Shown here: positions 1-8,028 of the stretch, piece after piece
How the letters are laid out: the number at the start of each line of letters is the position of its first letter
Numbering within the stretch: the first letter of the stretch is position 1
NCBI RefSeq assembly: GCF_016458275.1
Contig: NZ_JAEMHM010000011.1
Span: forward strand, 146,624 to 210,623
DNA: 64,000 bases
Direction: 5' to 3'
DNA from: Geomesophilobacter sediminis
Lineage (GTDB): Bacteria; Desulfobacterota; Desulfuromonadia; Geobacterales; Geobacteraceae
Translations under genes and position numbers: made by a program
Notes under the pieces: generated by a model
What the model was told of the DNA's origin: nothing
Database searches by the model: none
The model's input: the letters and a program-made list of their open reading frames with translations, nothing else

Positions 1-216
1 GGACCGCTTGGCCCAGCCCGCCTGTTTTTCCAGAAACGGCAGCGAGTCGGCGATGTTGCCGATGGCTACCTCGCGACGCCGTTTCAAAAGCCGGAACATA
101 AGCCGCCCCATCGAGCGTCCGACGGAACGGGAGAGCCCCAGGGGAAGCCGGGCCACGGCGAAGGAGATCGACAGGAACAGGAAGGTCTCCAAATGCCAGC
201 GGATCTCCCTCAGCAT
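1..216 (-). CDS. Lipid A lauroyl/myristoyl acyltransferase (LpxL/HtrB family), N-terminal fragment
   Basis: The first 72 codons of a gene that runs off the left edge. The translation begins MLREIRWHLETFLFLSISF and continues with a hydrophobic helix, then RSVGRSMGRLMFRLLKRRR and an IGNIADSL segment. This is the usual start of the lysophospholipid acyltransferase family that adds secondary acyl chains to lipid A: a membrane-anchoring helix, a Gly/Arg-rich stretch, then the R..A..N motif. The HxxxxD catalytic motif would lie beyond the window. It follows lpxB on the same strand after about 200 bases, which fits a late lipid A step at the end of this operon. The fragment is too short to say which acyl chain is transferred. 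Confidence 0.7.
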   Translation of the reverse strand, partial: MLREIRWHLETFLFLSISFAVARLPLGLSRSVGRSMGRLMFRLLKRRREVAIGNIADSLPFLEKQAGWAKRS

Positions 217-340
217 GGCACGCCCTCGAAGCAGCAGAAGGCTGGAATATTGGGCGTACCCACCGGATACGTCCCCTCCCCATCAAGGGTCGCGCGCGAG
301 AGCGCACGCTTGCGACGGACACGGTGAGGATGGGGTTCCA

Positions 341-400
341 TCCCCCCCTTCACACAAAGGCAGATCCCCCCCGCCCCCCCTTTTTCAAAGGGGGGAGTAA
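341..400. repeat. Palindromic CCCCCTTT/AAAGGGGG repeat between lpxB and the acyltransferase
   Basis: Contains the inverted repeat CCCCCCTTT-ttc-AAAGGGGGG (about 375-396) preceded by a related C-rich stretch. The same unit recurs at 7208-7349, 14361-14385 and 15321-15418. In RNA it would form a strong hairpin between two co-directional genes. It could act as a processing or attenuation site, but no T-run follows on either strand. Confidence 0.7.
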
Positions 401-415
401 AAAGGAAGCCATCCC

Positions 416-1555
416 TCACTGCAGCATCTCCGCGGCCACCTTTGCCAGCCGCTCCAGTGCGCCACCGCTCCCCAGGCGCACGCGCACCTCGGCCAGTTCG
501 GCGCGCATCTTGGCGTTGTACACCGGGTCGTTGAGGATCCGCTCGATCTCCGCCACGATCCGCGGCGGCTCCGCCTCGTGCTGGATCAGCTCCTGTACCA
601 CCCGCTTTTCCGCCACGATGTTGCAGATCCCGATGTGATCGACGTTGATGACCCGCTTGCCGATCTCGTAGTTCAGCCAGGGCACCTTGTAAATGAGGAC
701 CATCGGCACCCCGACCAGGGCCAATTCCATGATGACCGTCCCCGAGACCGAGATCGCGGCGTCGCAGGCGACCATCAGGTCGTAGTTGCGCCCGGAGACC
801 ACCTTGATCTCCAACCCGCAGCCGTCGAGGTACGGGGCGAGGTCCGCTTCGCGCAGCGAGGACGCGAGCGGCAGGAGGAACTGCAGACCGGGAAAGCGTC
901 CTTTGAGCTGGCGGGCCGACTCGAGGACGACCGGCAAAAGCCTTTTCAGGACGCTCTTGCGGCTCCCCGGAAAGAGGCCCAGGGTGCGCCGGGACGGGTC
1001 CAGCCCGAAGGAGCGGACCGCCTCATCCTTCCCCATGGTCGGGTGCACCATGTCGAGAAGCGGGTGCCCGACGAAGGAGACCGGGATGCCGGCCCGTTCG
1101 TAGTACGGGACCTCGAAGGGGAAGAGGACCGCCATCCGGTTGATGGCACGGCCGATACCGTGGATCCGGCCGGGGCGCCAGGCCCAGATGGTAGGGCTGA
1201 CGAAGTGCAGCACCTTGATGCCGGCGTCCTTGGCGACCTTGCCCAGGCGGAGGTTGAAGTCGGGGTAATCGATGCAGATGACCAAGTCGGGAGGGTCGTT
1301 CAGGAGACGCTTCTTGAGGGTGGTGAAACCTTTGGCGATGGTCGGGAGATGGGCGACCACCTCGACAATGCCCATGACGGCCATGACGTTGGCGTCGACC
1401 AGCGTGTCGACCCCTTCGCGCCGCATGCAGTCCCCCCCCATACCGAAAAGCTCGACATCGGGGAGGAGCGCCCGAAGTCCGGCGGCAATCCGCGCGCCGT
1501 ACATCTCGCCGGACGCCTCGCCGGCCACGATCATCACCTTTTTTCTTGCTTGCAA
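416..1555 (-). CDS. lpxB: Lipid-A-disaccharide synthase
   Basis: Glycosyltransferase family 19 enzyme that joins UDP-2,3-diacylglucosamine and lipid X to make the tetra-acyl disaccharide of lipid A at the inner membrane. The protein opens with MIVAGEASGEMYGARI, the LpxB signature, and has the conserved HFVSPTIWAW and FVGHPLLD segments, then GLFPGSR and a C-terminal region with SGTVIMELALVG. A long upstream open extension (to 1648) is not protein-like. The start chosen is a TTG at 1555 with GAGGT five bases upstream, giving 379 residues, close to the family norm of about 380. An ATG at 1534 is the main alternative. It follows lpxA in the envelope operon. Confidence 0.93.
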   Translation of the reverse strand: MQARKKVMIVAGEASGEMYGARIAAGLRALLPDVELFGMGGDCMRREGVDTLVDANVMAVMGIVEVVAHLPTIAKGFTTLKKRLLNDPPDLVICIDYPDFNLRLGKVAKDAGIKVLHFVSPTIWAWRPGRIHGIGRAINRMAVLFPFEVPYYERAGIPVSFVGHPLLDMVHPTMGKDEAVRSFGLDPSRRTLGLFPGSRKSVLKRLLPVVLESARQLKGRFPGLQFLLPLASSLREADLAPYLDGCGLEIKVVSGRNYDLMVACDAAISVSGTVIMELALVGVPMVLIYKVPWLNYEIGKRVINVDHIGICNIVAEKRVVQELIQHEAEPPRIVAEIERILNDPVYNAKMRAELAEVRVRLGSGGALERLAKVAAEMLQ

Positions 1556-1736
1556 CTGGGACCTCGTGAAGCGGGGTCGGTGGTCAGGTTCCGGGGTCGG
1601 GGAAACCCGACAGGACCTCGTGCCACCTAACCCGCAACAGTCATACAACGTTCAAGGGCCCGGTGCCAGGGATCAACAATCGGACAGAACAACCTCTGTT
1701 CCCCGACCCCAGACCCCAGATCCCAGACCCCCGATT
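1556..1736. repeat. G/C-rich repeat block between lpxA and lpxB
   Basis: About 180 bases without a gene. It holds short repeats of the GGGGTCGGGG type (around 1574-1605) facing CCCCGACCCCAGACCCC (around 1700-1720), which can pair as a long imperfect stem in the operon transcript. Similar but not identical blocks sit on both sides of fabZ. Confidence 0.55.
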
Positions 1737-2516
1737 TTACCTGCATACCCCGCGCTGGGTGGAGTTTTCGATGAACGAGATGAATCGATCGACCTCCGGG
1801 CAGCTCTCCACGTCGGTCTTCATTTTCTCGACCGCCTCGGTGAGTTTGAGCCCGGAAAGGGAAAGGATCTTGTAGGCGCGCTTGAGCCGGGAAATGGTCT
1901 CGTCGGAGAAGCCGCGCCGCTTCAGGCCGATCAGGTTCAGCCCGCGCAGCCGCAGGTCCCGCCCTTCCCCGGTGATGATGGTGTAGGGAGGCACGTCGTT
2001 GCCGATCAGGCACCCGCCGCCGACCATGACGCTTTCGCCGATCCGGGCGAACTGGTGCACCGCGCACAGCCCCCCCAGGATCACGTAGTCCTCGATGGTA
2101 ACGTGGCCCGCGAGGGTAGCCCCGTTCGCCATGACGACATGGCTGCCGATGTGGCAGTCGTGGGCGACGTGGGAGTAAGCCATGAAGAGGTTCCCGTCGC
2201 CGACCGTGGTCTCGCCGTCGCCGGTGACGGTGCCGAGGTGCAAGGTGGCGAACTCGCGGATCGTGTTGCCATTGCCGATGCGCAGGTAAGTCTCTTCACC
2301 CTTGTACTTCAGGTCCTGCGGGATGGCCCCGACCGAAGCCAGCTGGAAGATGGTGTTTGCTTCCCCGATCTCGGTCCACCCGTCGATGACGGCGTGGGGG
2401 CCGACCTTGGTTCCCTTGCCGATCTTGACGTGTTCGCCGATGACGGCGTACGGTCCGATTTCGACGCCGTCGGCGATCTGCGCGCCGGGGTGGATGATTG
2501 CGGTGCTGTGGATCAT
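1737..2516 (-). CDS. lpxA: UDP-N-acetylglucosamine acyltransferase
   Basis: First enzyme of lipid A synthesis: transfers a 3-hydroxyacyl chain from ACP to the 3-OH of UDP-GlcNAc in the cytoplasm. The protein is a left-handed beta-helix of hexapeptide repeats from residue 1 to about 185 (IHSTAIIHPGAQIADGVEIG and onward), then an alpha-helical C-terminal domain. The catalytic histidine is H119 in SHVAHDCHIG, matching H125 of the E. coli enzyme. An open extension to 2570 lies in repeat DNA. The ATG at 2516 has GGGAG six bases upstream and gives 259 residues, typical for the family. It sits between fabZ and lpxB. Confidence 0.96.
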   Translation of the reverse strand: MIHSTAIIHPGAQIADGVEIGPYAVIGEHVKIGKGTKVGPHAVIDGWTEIGEANTIFQLASVGAIPQDLKYKGEETYLRIGNGNTIREFATLHLGTVTGDGETTVGDGNLFMAYSHVAHDCHIGSHVVMANGATLAGHVTIEDYVILGGLCAVHQFARIGESVMVGGGCLIGNDVPPYTIITGEGRDLRLRGLNLIGLKRRGFSDETISRLKRAYKILSLSGLKLTEAVEKMKTDVESCPEVDRFISFIENSTQRGVCR

Positions 2517-2520
2517 AAAA

Positions 2521-2635
2521 TCTCCCAAAAGTTCGGGGCTGGGGGCTAGGACCTGGGGGCTGGGGAACAATGCCGAGGGAAAGTCCTTGCCCTTCCCTGG
2601 CCTCTAGGCCCCAGCCTCTAGCCCCGGTTTTCTGA
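2521..2635. repeat. CTAGCCCC-type repeat block between fabZ and lpxA
   Basis: Carries GGGGCTGGGGGCTAGG near 2535-2552 and the facing CCTCTAGGCCCCAGCC and CTCTAGCCCCGG near 2600-2630, so it can fold into a long imperfect hairpin. The block on the other side of fabZ (3085-3214) uses the same words. Confidence 0.6.
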
Positions 2636-3070
2636 CTACTTGTCTACCAGCGTTGCCTTCAGTTCGGCTTCGGTCACCAAGGTGTCACCGACGTAGGTCT
2701 TGCCGGCCACGCTCCAGACGCCGCGCTTGACGAAGATGGTCTCGACCTCGATGCGCAGGGTGTCGCCGGGCTTTACCGGCTTGCGGAAGCGCGCGTTGTC
2801 GATCCCCATGAAGTAGCTGACCTTCTTGTCCGCAGTGTCCTTAGCGGTGAGGTATGCCATGATGGCCGCGACCTGGGCCATCGCCTCGATGATGAGGACC
2901 CCCGGCATGATCGGGTGACCGGGAAAGTGCCCCTGGAAGAAGGGCTCGTTCATGGTCACGTTCTTGATGGCGACGATCCGTTTCCCCTCCTCCACCTCCA
3001 GCACCCGGTCCACCAGGAGGAACGGATAGCGGTGCGGCAAAACGTTCATGATTTCAACGGTATCAAGCAT
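2636..3070 (-). CDS. fabZ: 3-hydroxyacyl-[ACP] dehydratase
   Basis: Hot-dog-fold dehydratase of fatty acid synthesis that converts 3-hydroxyacyl-ACP to trans-2-enoyl-ACP. It competes with LpxA/LpxD for 3-hydroxyacyl-ACP, which explains its usual place in lipid A operons. Visible signatures: [13 protein letters not shown] near the N-terminus, then [20 protein letters not shown] with catalytic H48 and E62. Length 144 residues is standard. AAGGAG lies eight bases before the ATG. A nearer out-of-frame ATG (ATG CAA TGC) lies between the RBS and the start. The gene is flanked on both sides by related G/C-rich repeat blocks. Confidence 0.96.
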   Translation of the reverse strand: MLDTVEIMNVLPHRYPFLLVDRVLEVEEGKRIVAIKNVTMNEPFFQGHFPGHPIMPGVLIIEAMAQVAAIMAYLTAKDTADKKVSYFMGIDNARFRKPVKPGDTLRIEVETIFVKRGVWSVAGKTYVGDTLVTEAELKATLVDK

Positions 3071-3084
3071 TGCATAAACTCCTT

Positions 3085-3214
3085 GTGTTCTAAGGCAGGG
3101 GCTAGGGATGGGGGGCTAGGGGCTAGTAAAGATAAGCGGGTTGATCACCGCCTTCTTCGTCTTTGCTCCCTAGCTCCTAGCCCCTAGTCCCCAGCCCCGG
3201 TTTTTCCTCAGCCC
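3085..3214. repeat. CTAGCCCC-type repeat block between lpxD and fabZ
   Basis: Dense copies of GGGGCTAGGG (3098-3125) face copies of CCTAGCCCCTAG (3170-3220), so the RNA can form a long hairpin with a loop of about 40 bases. The words match the block at 2521-2635. No T-run is present. Confidence 0.65.
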
Positions 3215-4264
3215 CTAGCCCCGGTTTACCCCTGCCTCCGCCAACAGCCCTTCCAGCTCCGCCACCCTTTTTTCCAGGGCGATCATCGTCTTGCGCATCT
3301 CGGGGAGCTTGGCATAGACGCCGGAAGCCTTGAGCCACTCGCGGTGCGGGATGACCGGAATGCCGCTCAGGATCTGATTGGATTCGATGTTGCCGGGGAC
3401 GCCGGATTTCGCGCCGATCATGACCTTGTCGCCGATCTTGATGTGTCCGGCGACGCCGACCTGGCCGCCCAGGGTGACGTTGTTGCCGACCCGGGTGCTC
3501 CCCGAGATCCCGACCTGCGAGCAGATCATGCCGTTTTCGCCGATCACGCAGTTGTGGGCCACCTGGACCAGGTTGTCGATCTTGGTTCCCTTGCCGATCC
3601 GGGTCACCTCGAGAGCTGCCCGGTCGACGGTGCTGTTGGCACCGATCTCGACGTCATCCTCGACCACCACGATGCCGATCTGCGGGATCTTGTACCATTG
3701 GGGGCCGTCCGGAGCATAGCCGAAGCCGTCGCTGCCGATGACCGCGCCGTTTTGGATGATGACGCGGTTGCCGATACGGCACCCTTCCCGCACGCTCACG
3801 TTGGCATGGAGGGTGACGTCATCGCCGACCACCACACCGGGGTACAGCACCACTCCCGGATGCAGGGTGACCCGGTCCCCGAGCACCACCCCGGAAGCGA
3901 CCGAGGCGCCGGGATAGATCGAAACGTCGGCCCCGATGGTCACCCCTTCGGCGACGAACGCACCGGGCATGATGCCGCAGGGGGGGAGCCGCTTCACCGC
4001 GAAGAGGGTCAGGAGCTTGGCGAAGGCGAGGTACGGGTTGGCGCACAGGATCGCGTTGCGGCCGTGGGTCTCCGCCCCGGCGGGGAGGATGACCGCGGCG
4101 GCGCGGGTCGTGGCGACCTTGCTGGCGTACTTGGGATTGGCGAGGAAGGTGAGATCGTGCTCCCCGGCGTCATCCAGGGTCCCGAGTCCGGCGACGGTCA
4201 CGTCCCCGTCGCCGACCACGGTGCCGCCCAGATAGGCCGCAATCTCCTTGAGAGATTTCGTCAT
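3215..4264 (-). CDS. lpxD: UDP-3-O-(3-hydroxyacyl)glucosamine N-acyltransferase
   Basis: Third enzyme of lipid A synthesis: adds the N-linked 3-hydroxyacyl chain to UDP-3-O-acylglucosamine, using acyl-ACP. The protein has the LpxD N-terminal uridine-binding domain (residues 1 to about 100, with [10 protein letters not shown]), a left-handed beta-helix of hexapeptide repeats (about 103-310) and a short C-terminal helix ([19 protein letters not shown]). The catalytic histidine is H237 in [12 protein letters not shown], matching H239 of E. coli. Length 349 is normal. GGGGA lies just upstream of the ATG. It is 12 bases downstream of skp in the operon. Confidence 0.96.
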   Translation of the reverse strand: MTKSLKEIAAYLGGTVVGDGDVTVAGLGTLDDAGEHDLTFLANPKYASKVATTRAAAVILPAGAETHGRNAILCANPYLAFAKLLTLFAVKRLPPCGIMPGAFVAEGVTIGADVSIYPGASVASGVVLGDRVTLHPGVVLYPGVVVGDDVTLHANVSVREGCRIGNRVIIQNGAVIGSDGFGYAPDGPQWYKIPQIGIVVVEDDVEIGANSTVDRAALEVTRIGKGTKIDNLVQVAHNCVIGENGMICSQVGISGSTRVGNNVTLGGQVGVAGHIKIGDKVMIGAKSGVPGNIESNQILSGIPVIPHREWLKASGVYAKLPEMRKTMIALEKRVAELEGLLAEAGVNRG

Positions 4265-4276
4265 CTTTGTCCCCGT

Positions 4277-4795
4277 TTACTTCTTGGCGCGGGAGGCGTT
4301 GAACGCCTTGAGGATCTGCTCGGTCACGTCGGCCTTCTCGTCAAGGTAGACCATCTGCTCGCTCTTGACGAAAATCGCGGTGTAGCCGTTTTGGCGGCCG
4401 TAGTTCTGGGTCACCTTCACGATCTCGTCCACGATCTTGCCGGTGTACTCGTCGTTTTTGGACTGGAGGTCTTCCTGGGCATCCTTCAGGAAGCGCTGGT
4501 ACTCCTTGAGCTGCTGCTGGTAGTCCCGTTCCTTGGCGCTGCGCGCCGAATCGGACAGGATGCTTCCCTGTTTTTCGAGCTCGCCCTTGAGCTTCTTGAG
4601 CTCTTCTTCCTTGGAATTCTTGGCCCCTTCATACATGGCGGCCCGCTGGCTGAGCTGCTCCTTGGCATCTTTGCCGGCATCGGACATCAACAGCACCTTC
4701 TGCACGTCCACCGAGCCGATCTTGGCCCCGTCGGCGGCAAGCGCCGCAACCGGAAGGGCTGCCATCATAAACAACGCAACGATCAATCTTCTCAT
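4277..4795 (-). CDS. skp: Periplasmic chaperone Skp/OmpH
   Basis: Trimeric periplasmic holdase that carries unfolded outer-membrane proteins to the Bam complex. The protein has a clear signal peptide (MRRLIVALFMMAALPVAALA, cleaved before ADGAK), then the conserved KIGSVDVQKVL strand and a long charged coiled-coil (about 45-140, rich in K/E/Q). That is the jellyfish tentacle of Skp. Length 172 is typical. It lies 24 bases after bamA on the same strand, the classical bamA-skp-lpxD order. Confidence 0.93.
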   Translation of the reverse strand: MRRLIVALFMMAALPVAALAADGAKIGSVDVQKVLLMSDAGKDAKEQLSQRAAMYEGAKNSKEEELKKLKGELEKQGSILSDSARSAKERDYQQQLKEYQRFLKDAQEDLQSKNDEYTGKIVDEIVKVTQNYGRQNGYTAIFVKSEQMVYLDEKADVTEQILKAFNASRAKK

Positions 4796-4819
4796 GACCT
4801 GCTCCTTGTCTGACTATGG

Positions 4820-7177
4820 TTAGAAGAAATTCCCGATTGAGAATTCAAGACGGCCACCGGGGTGGTCGATGTCTTTACGCGGGTTGACCGGGATGCCGTA
4901 TTCGAGCCGCAGCGGCCCGATCGGCGAGAACCACCGGATCCCGAAGCCGTAGCTCGCGAGGATCGCCGGCGATGCGGGATTTTGGTCGTAGCTCTGGAAG
5001 GTTTTTTCCAGGGTCGGGTACGCGTTGCCGGCGTCGAAGAAGAGGACCCCCTTGAGACCCGCCTCCTTGACCAGGGGCATGGTGTACTCGAGGTTCACGT
5101 ACGCCTCGGTTTCCCCGCCGAGGTAGACCCGCCCGCCGGTGCTGGTGCCGACGCCGCGGTAGTCAGTGACGACGGTTTCGGTGGATCTGCTGGGAGAAAC
5201 CGTCCGGTTGCCAAAACCGCGCAGCGTGCCGATGCCGCCGAGATAGAACTTCTCGTCGATCTGCACGTCCTTGCCCATGACCCCCTGGATCATCCCGAAC
5301 GCGCCGTGGATCGAGGCGACCGACCCCCAACCGACCGGATGGAAGTAGATGCCGTCGGCGATCGACCGGACAAACCGGTTCGAACCGCCCAAACCGGCGA
5401 ACTCCACCGAGAGCGAGCTGACCGTACCGTTGGAGGGATCGAGGCGGTAGTCGGTGGTGTTGCGGCTGAGGCTGGCAGTGATCGACGACGTGGTGGAGGT
5501 TGTCTCAGGAGCGACGATGGTCCCGTTGTGAATCCCCTCCAAAAGCCCCTGCGACTCGTCGAAGATCTCCTTCTCCTCGTAGCGGTAGACCCAGAAGGTG
5601 CTCACGTTGTCGGAAAGCGGGTACCCGGCCTTGATGTCGGCGCCGGTCGCCCGACGGGTGTAGTCGATGTACTGGCGCTCGGTCCGGTAGACGTCGCCCC
5701 CCAGGGTCCACTTGGTGTCCATGAAGTAGGGGTCGGTGACGCCGAGGTTGTAGGTCTGGGACTTGGTACCGAAGGAAACCGCGGCGGAAAGCTTCAGTCC
5801 CAGGCCGAGGAAGTTCGACTGCTGGATCGACCCCTGGCCGATGATGCCGTCCAGCGACGAGTAGCCGGCGCCGACACTGAAGGTGCCGGTCGGCTTCTCC
5901 TTCACGTCGACGTTGAGGTCGATCTTGTCGGGGGAGGTCCCCTTCGCGGTATTGATGTTGGCTTCTTCGAAGAAGCCGGTGTTCATCAGGTTCTGCTTGC
6001 TCTTTTTGATGGCGGTCGCGTTGTAGAGATCGCCTTCCATCAGTTTCATCTCGCGGCGCACTACCTTGTCGCGGCTCTTGGTGTTGCCGGTGATGTTGAT
6101 CCGGTCAATGTTGACCTTCGCCCCCTTCTCCATCTCGAAGGTGATGTCGATGGTCTTGTTTTCCGGGTGAATCCTCGTCTGCGGGGAGGCGTTGGCAAAG
6201 GCGTACCCCTTGTCCGCATATTCATCGGTGAGGGCGAAAACGTCGGTGCGAAGGTTGGTCCGGCTGAAGAGCTCGCCGCTTTTTTCCTTGAGCTTCTTGG
6301 AGAGCTCCTCGGTGCTCTCCAGGAGGTCCCCCTTGAAGCCAAGAGCGCCCAACTTGTACTGATCGCCTTCGGTGATCCCGATGGTGACGGTGAGTCCCTT
6401 CTTGTCGGGAAGGAGTTCCACCTTCGGTTCTCCGACCTTCACGTTGACATAGCCGTTGTTGAGGTAGAGATCGGCAATCAGGGCGACGTCGTTTTTCAGG
6501 ACCTCTTCCTTGTAGGTGCCGCCACCGGTCAGCCAGGAAAGCCACCAGCGCTCGACAGTCTCCATCTGCTTTTTCAGCTTCTTGTCGTTGAAGGCGTGGT
6601 TCCCCTCGAACTTGATCTTCTCGATGAGGATCTTGTCCCCTTCCTTGATGTGGACCAGGAGGTTCAGGTCGGTGTCGTTCTTCTTCTCGACTTTCGTCTC
6701 CACCTCGGCGAGGTAGTACCCTTCGTCGGAGTAGAGCTTTTTGACCTTTTTGACCCCTTTGGCGACGTCCTTGGGGGAGTAGATCGAGTTGGCCTTGACG
6801 TCGAGGGCTTCGCGCACCTTGTCGGTGCTGACTTCCTTGGCACCCTCGATCTTCACTTCGCGGACCACCGGTTTTTCCAGCACCACGTAGGTCAGGGTGA
6901 TTCCGCCGTCGGTTTTGTCACTCTCCGCACTTACCTCACGGAAATAGCCGAGCTTGAAGATGGCACGGAGGTCGGCGTCGACCTTGTCGAGGTCGACCTC
7001 GTCACCCGGACGCACCTTGACCACCTGCATCACGGCGGCGGACTCGATCCGCTTGTTCCCCTTCACCTTGATGGCGACGATCTTGTCCCCTTCAGCAAAG
7101 GCAGCTGTGGCGAACAACAGTTGCAGGGCCAGAAGGGCCGAAACAAATATGCGGAGCAAAAGTCCCCCTAGTGACAT
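4820..7177 (-). CDS. bamA: Outer membrane protein assembly factor BamA
   Basis: Central Omp85-family component of the Bam machine that folds beta-barrel proteins into the outer membrane. After a signal peptide (ending FATAAFA near residue 28) come five POTRA domains (about 29-420; for example KIVAIKVKGNKRIESAAV starts the first), then a 16-strand barrel. Barrel signatures are RGFGNRTVSP (the VRGF-type loop motif) and GFGIRWFSPIGPLRLEYGIP. The last residue is Phe (IGNFF), the C-terminal signal of Bam substrates. Length 785 is normal. It lies between lolD and skp, separated from lolD by a composite palindromic repeat. Confidence 0.96.
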   Translation of the reverse strand: MSLGGLLLRIFVSALLALQLLFATAAFAEGDKIVAIKVKGNKRIESAAVMQVVKVRPGDEVDLDKVDADLRAIFKLGYFREVSAESDKTDGGITLTYVVLEKPVVREVKIEGAKEVSTDKVREALDVKANSIYSPKDVAKGVKKVKKLYSDEGYYLAEVETKVEKKNDTDLNLLVHIKEGDKILIEKIKFEGNHAFNDKKLKKQMETVERWWLSWLTGGGTYKEEVLKNDVALIADLYLNNGYVNVKVGEPKVELLPDKKGLTVTIGITEGDQYKLGALGFKGDLLESTEELSKKLKEKSGELFSRTNLRTDVFALTDEYADKGYAFANASPQTRIHPENKTIDITFEMEKGAKVNIDRINITGNTKSRDKVVRREMKLMEGDLYNATAIKKSKQNLMNTGFFEEANINTAKGTSPDKIDLNVDVKEKPTGTFSVGAGYSSLDGIIGQGSIQQSNFLGLGLKLSAAVSFGTKSQTYNLGVTDPYFMDTKWTLGGDVYRTERQYIDYTRRATGADIKAGYPLSDNVSTFWVYRYEEKEIFDESQGLLEGIHNGTIVAPETTSTTSSITASLSRNTTDYRLDPSNGTVSSLSVEFAGLGGSNRFVRSIADGIYFHPVGWGSVASIHGAFGMIQGVMGKDVQIDEKFYLGGIGTLRGFGNRTVSPSRSTETVVTDYRGVGTSTGGRVYLGGETEAYVNLEYTMPLVKEAGLKGVLFFDAGNAYPTLEKTFQSYDQNPASPAILASYGFGIRWFSPIGPLRLEYGIPVNPRKDIDHPGGRLEFSIGNFF

Positions 7178-7207
7178 TAAAAATGCAAAGAATGAACTGC
7201 GTTTTGA

Positions 7208-7349
7208 CTCCCCCTTTAACGAAGGGGGCTATCTCCTCCCCCCTTTAACAAAGGGGGGTCGGGGGGGATTTGCTTCCAAGGTTCTGGTTCCAAGCCCTTA
7301 AAACGGCAAATCCCCCGAAGTCCCCCTTTTTCAAAGGGGGACTTGGAAG
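7208..7349. repeat. Composite palindromic element (REP/BIME-like), copy 1
   Basis: Two outer hairpins of the form CCCCCTTT-n3-AAAGGGGG (near 7210-7228 and 7322-7341, plus a tandem copy at 7238-7258). An inner facing pair lies between them: GGGGGGATTTG near 7262 and GGCAAATCCCCC near 7305. The same architecture, with the same inner words, is found at 15321-15418. It lies immediately after the lolD stop codon. Confidence 0.8.
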
Positions 7350-7350
7350 G

Positions 7351-8028
7351 TTATTCCTCGACGATCCGCCCGTCGGCCAGGCGGATGATCCGTCCCATCC
7401 CGGCAGCGAGTTTCTCGTTGTGGGTCACGATCACCAGCGCGATCCCGGTCCGCTCCTGGATGGAATAGAGCAGCGAGTGCACCTCTTCGCTGGTGCGGGT
7501 ATCCAGGTTGCCGGTCGGCTCGTCGGCGAGCAAAATGCGCGGCGAACGGACCAGGGCCCGCGCGATCGCCACCCGCTGCTGCTCACCGCCGGAAAGTTCG
7601 CCGGGGCGGTGGGTGATCCGGTGGGAAAGCCCCACGTCCTGCAAAAGGGGCAGGGCCTTCTCCGCCGCCTCGCTCCGCTTCACCCCGCCGATCAAAAGCG
7701 GCATCATCACGTTCTCCAACGCCGTGAACTCCGGCAGGAGGTGATGGAACTGGAAGACAAAGCCGATGGAGCGGTTGCGGAAGGCGGCCAGCGGCTGGTC
7801 GCCCAAGCGGAAGATGTCTTCGCCGTCGAAGAGGATCTGCCCGGAGGACGGGCGGTCGATGGTCCCCATGACGTGAAGCAGGGTGCTTTTCCCGGCCCCG
7901 GACTTGCCGACCAGCGCCATGGTGTCGCCGGCAGCGACGGTAAGATCGATCCCCTTGAGGACCTCGACCTTGGAAGGACCGCCGCCGTAGGTCTTGTAGA
8001 GGTCACGGACCTCGAGCAGGTTACTCAT
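7351..8028 (-). CDS. lolD: Lipoprotein-releasing system ATP-binding protein
   Basis: ATPase of the LolCDE-type ABC transporter that extracts outer-membrane lipoproteins from the inner membrane and hands them to LolA. Motifs in order: Walker [11 protein letters not shown]-loop [18 protein letters not shown] (the [15 protein letters not shown] segment is typical of LolD), signature LSGGEQQR, Walker [13 protein letters not shown], and the H-loop VTHN. An open extension to 8091 overlaps lolC heavily. The ATG at 8028 gives 225 residues and overlaps the lolC stop by eight bases (ATGAGTAA), indicating translational coupling. Confidence 0.95.
   Translation of the reverse strand: MSNLLEVRDLYKTYGGGPSKVEVLKGIDLTVAAGDTMALVGKSGAGKSTLLHVMGTIDRPSSGQILFDGEDIFRLGDQPLAAFRNRSIGFVFQFHHLLPEFTALENVMMPLLIGGVKRSEAAEKALPLLQDVGLSHRITHRPGELSGGEQQRVAIARALVRSPRILLADEPTGNLDTRTSEEVHSLLYSIQERTGIALVIVTHNEKLAAGMGRIIRLADGRIVEE

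Noticed and set aside
4862..7171. A 769-codon open frame antisense to bamA
   Set aside because: It reads only Asp/Val/Gly-rich shadow sequence caused by high GC at third positions; BamA on the other strand is certain.
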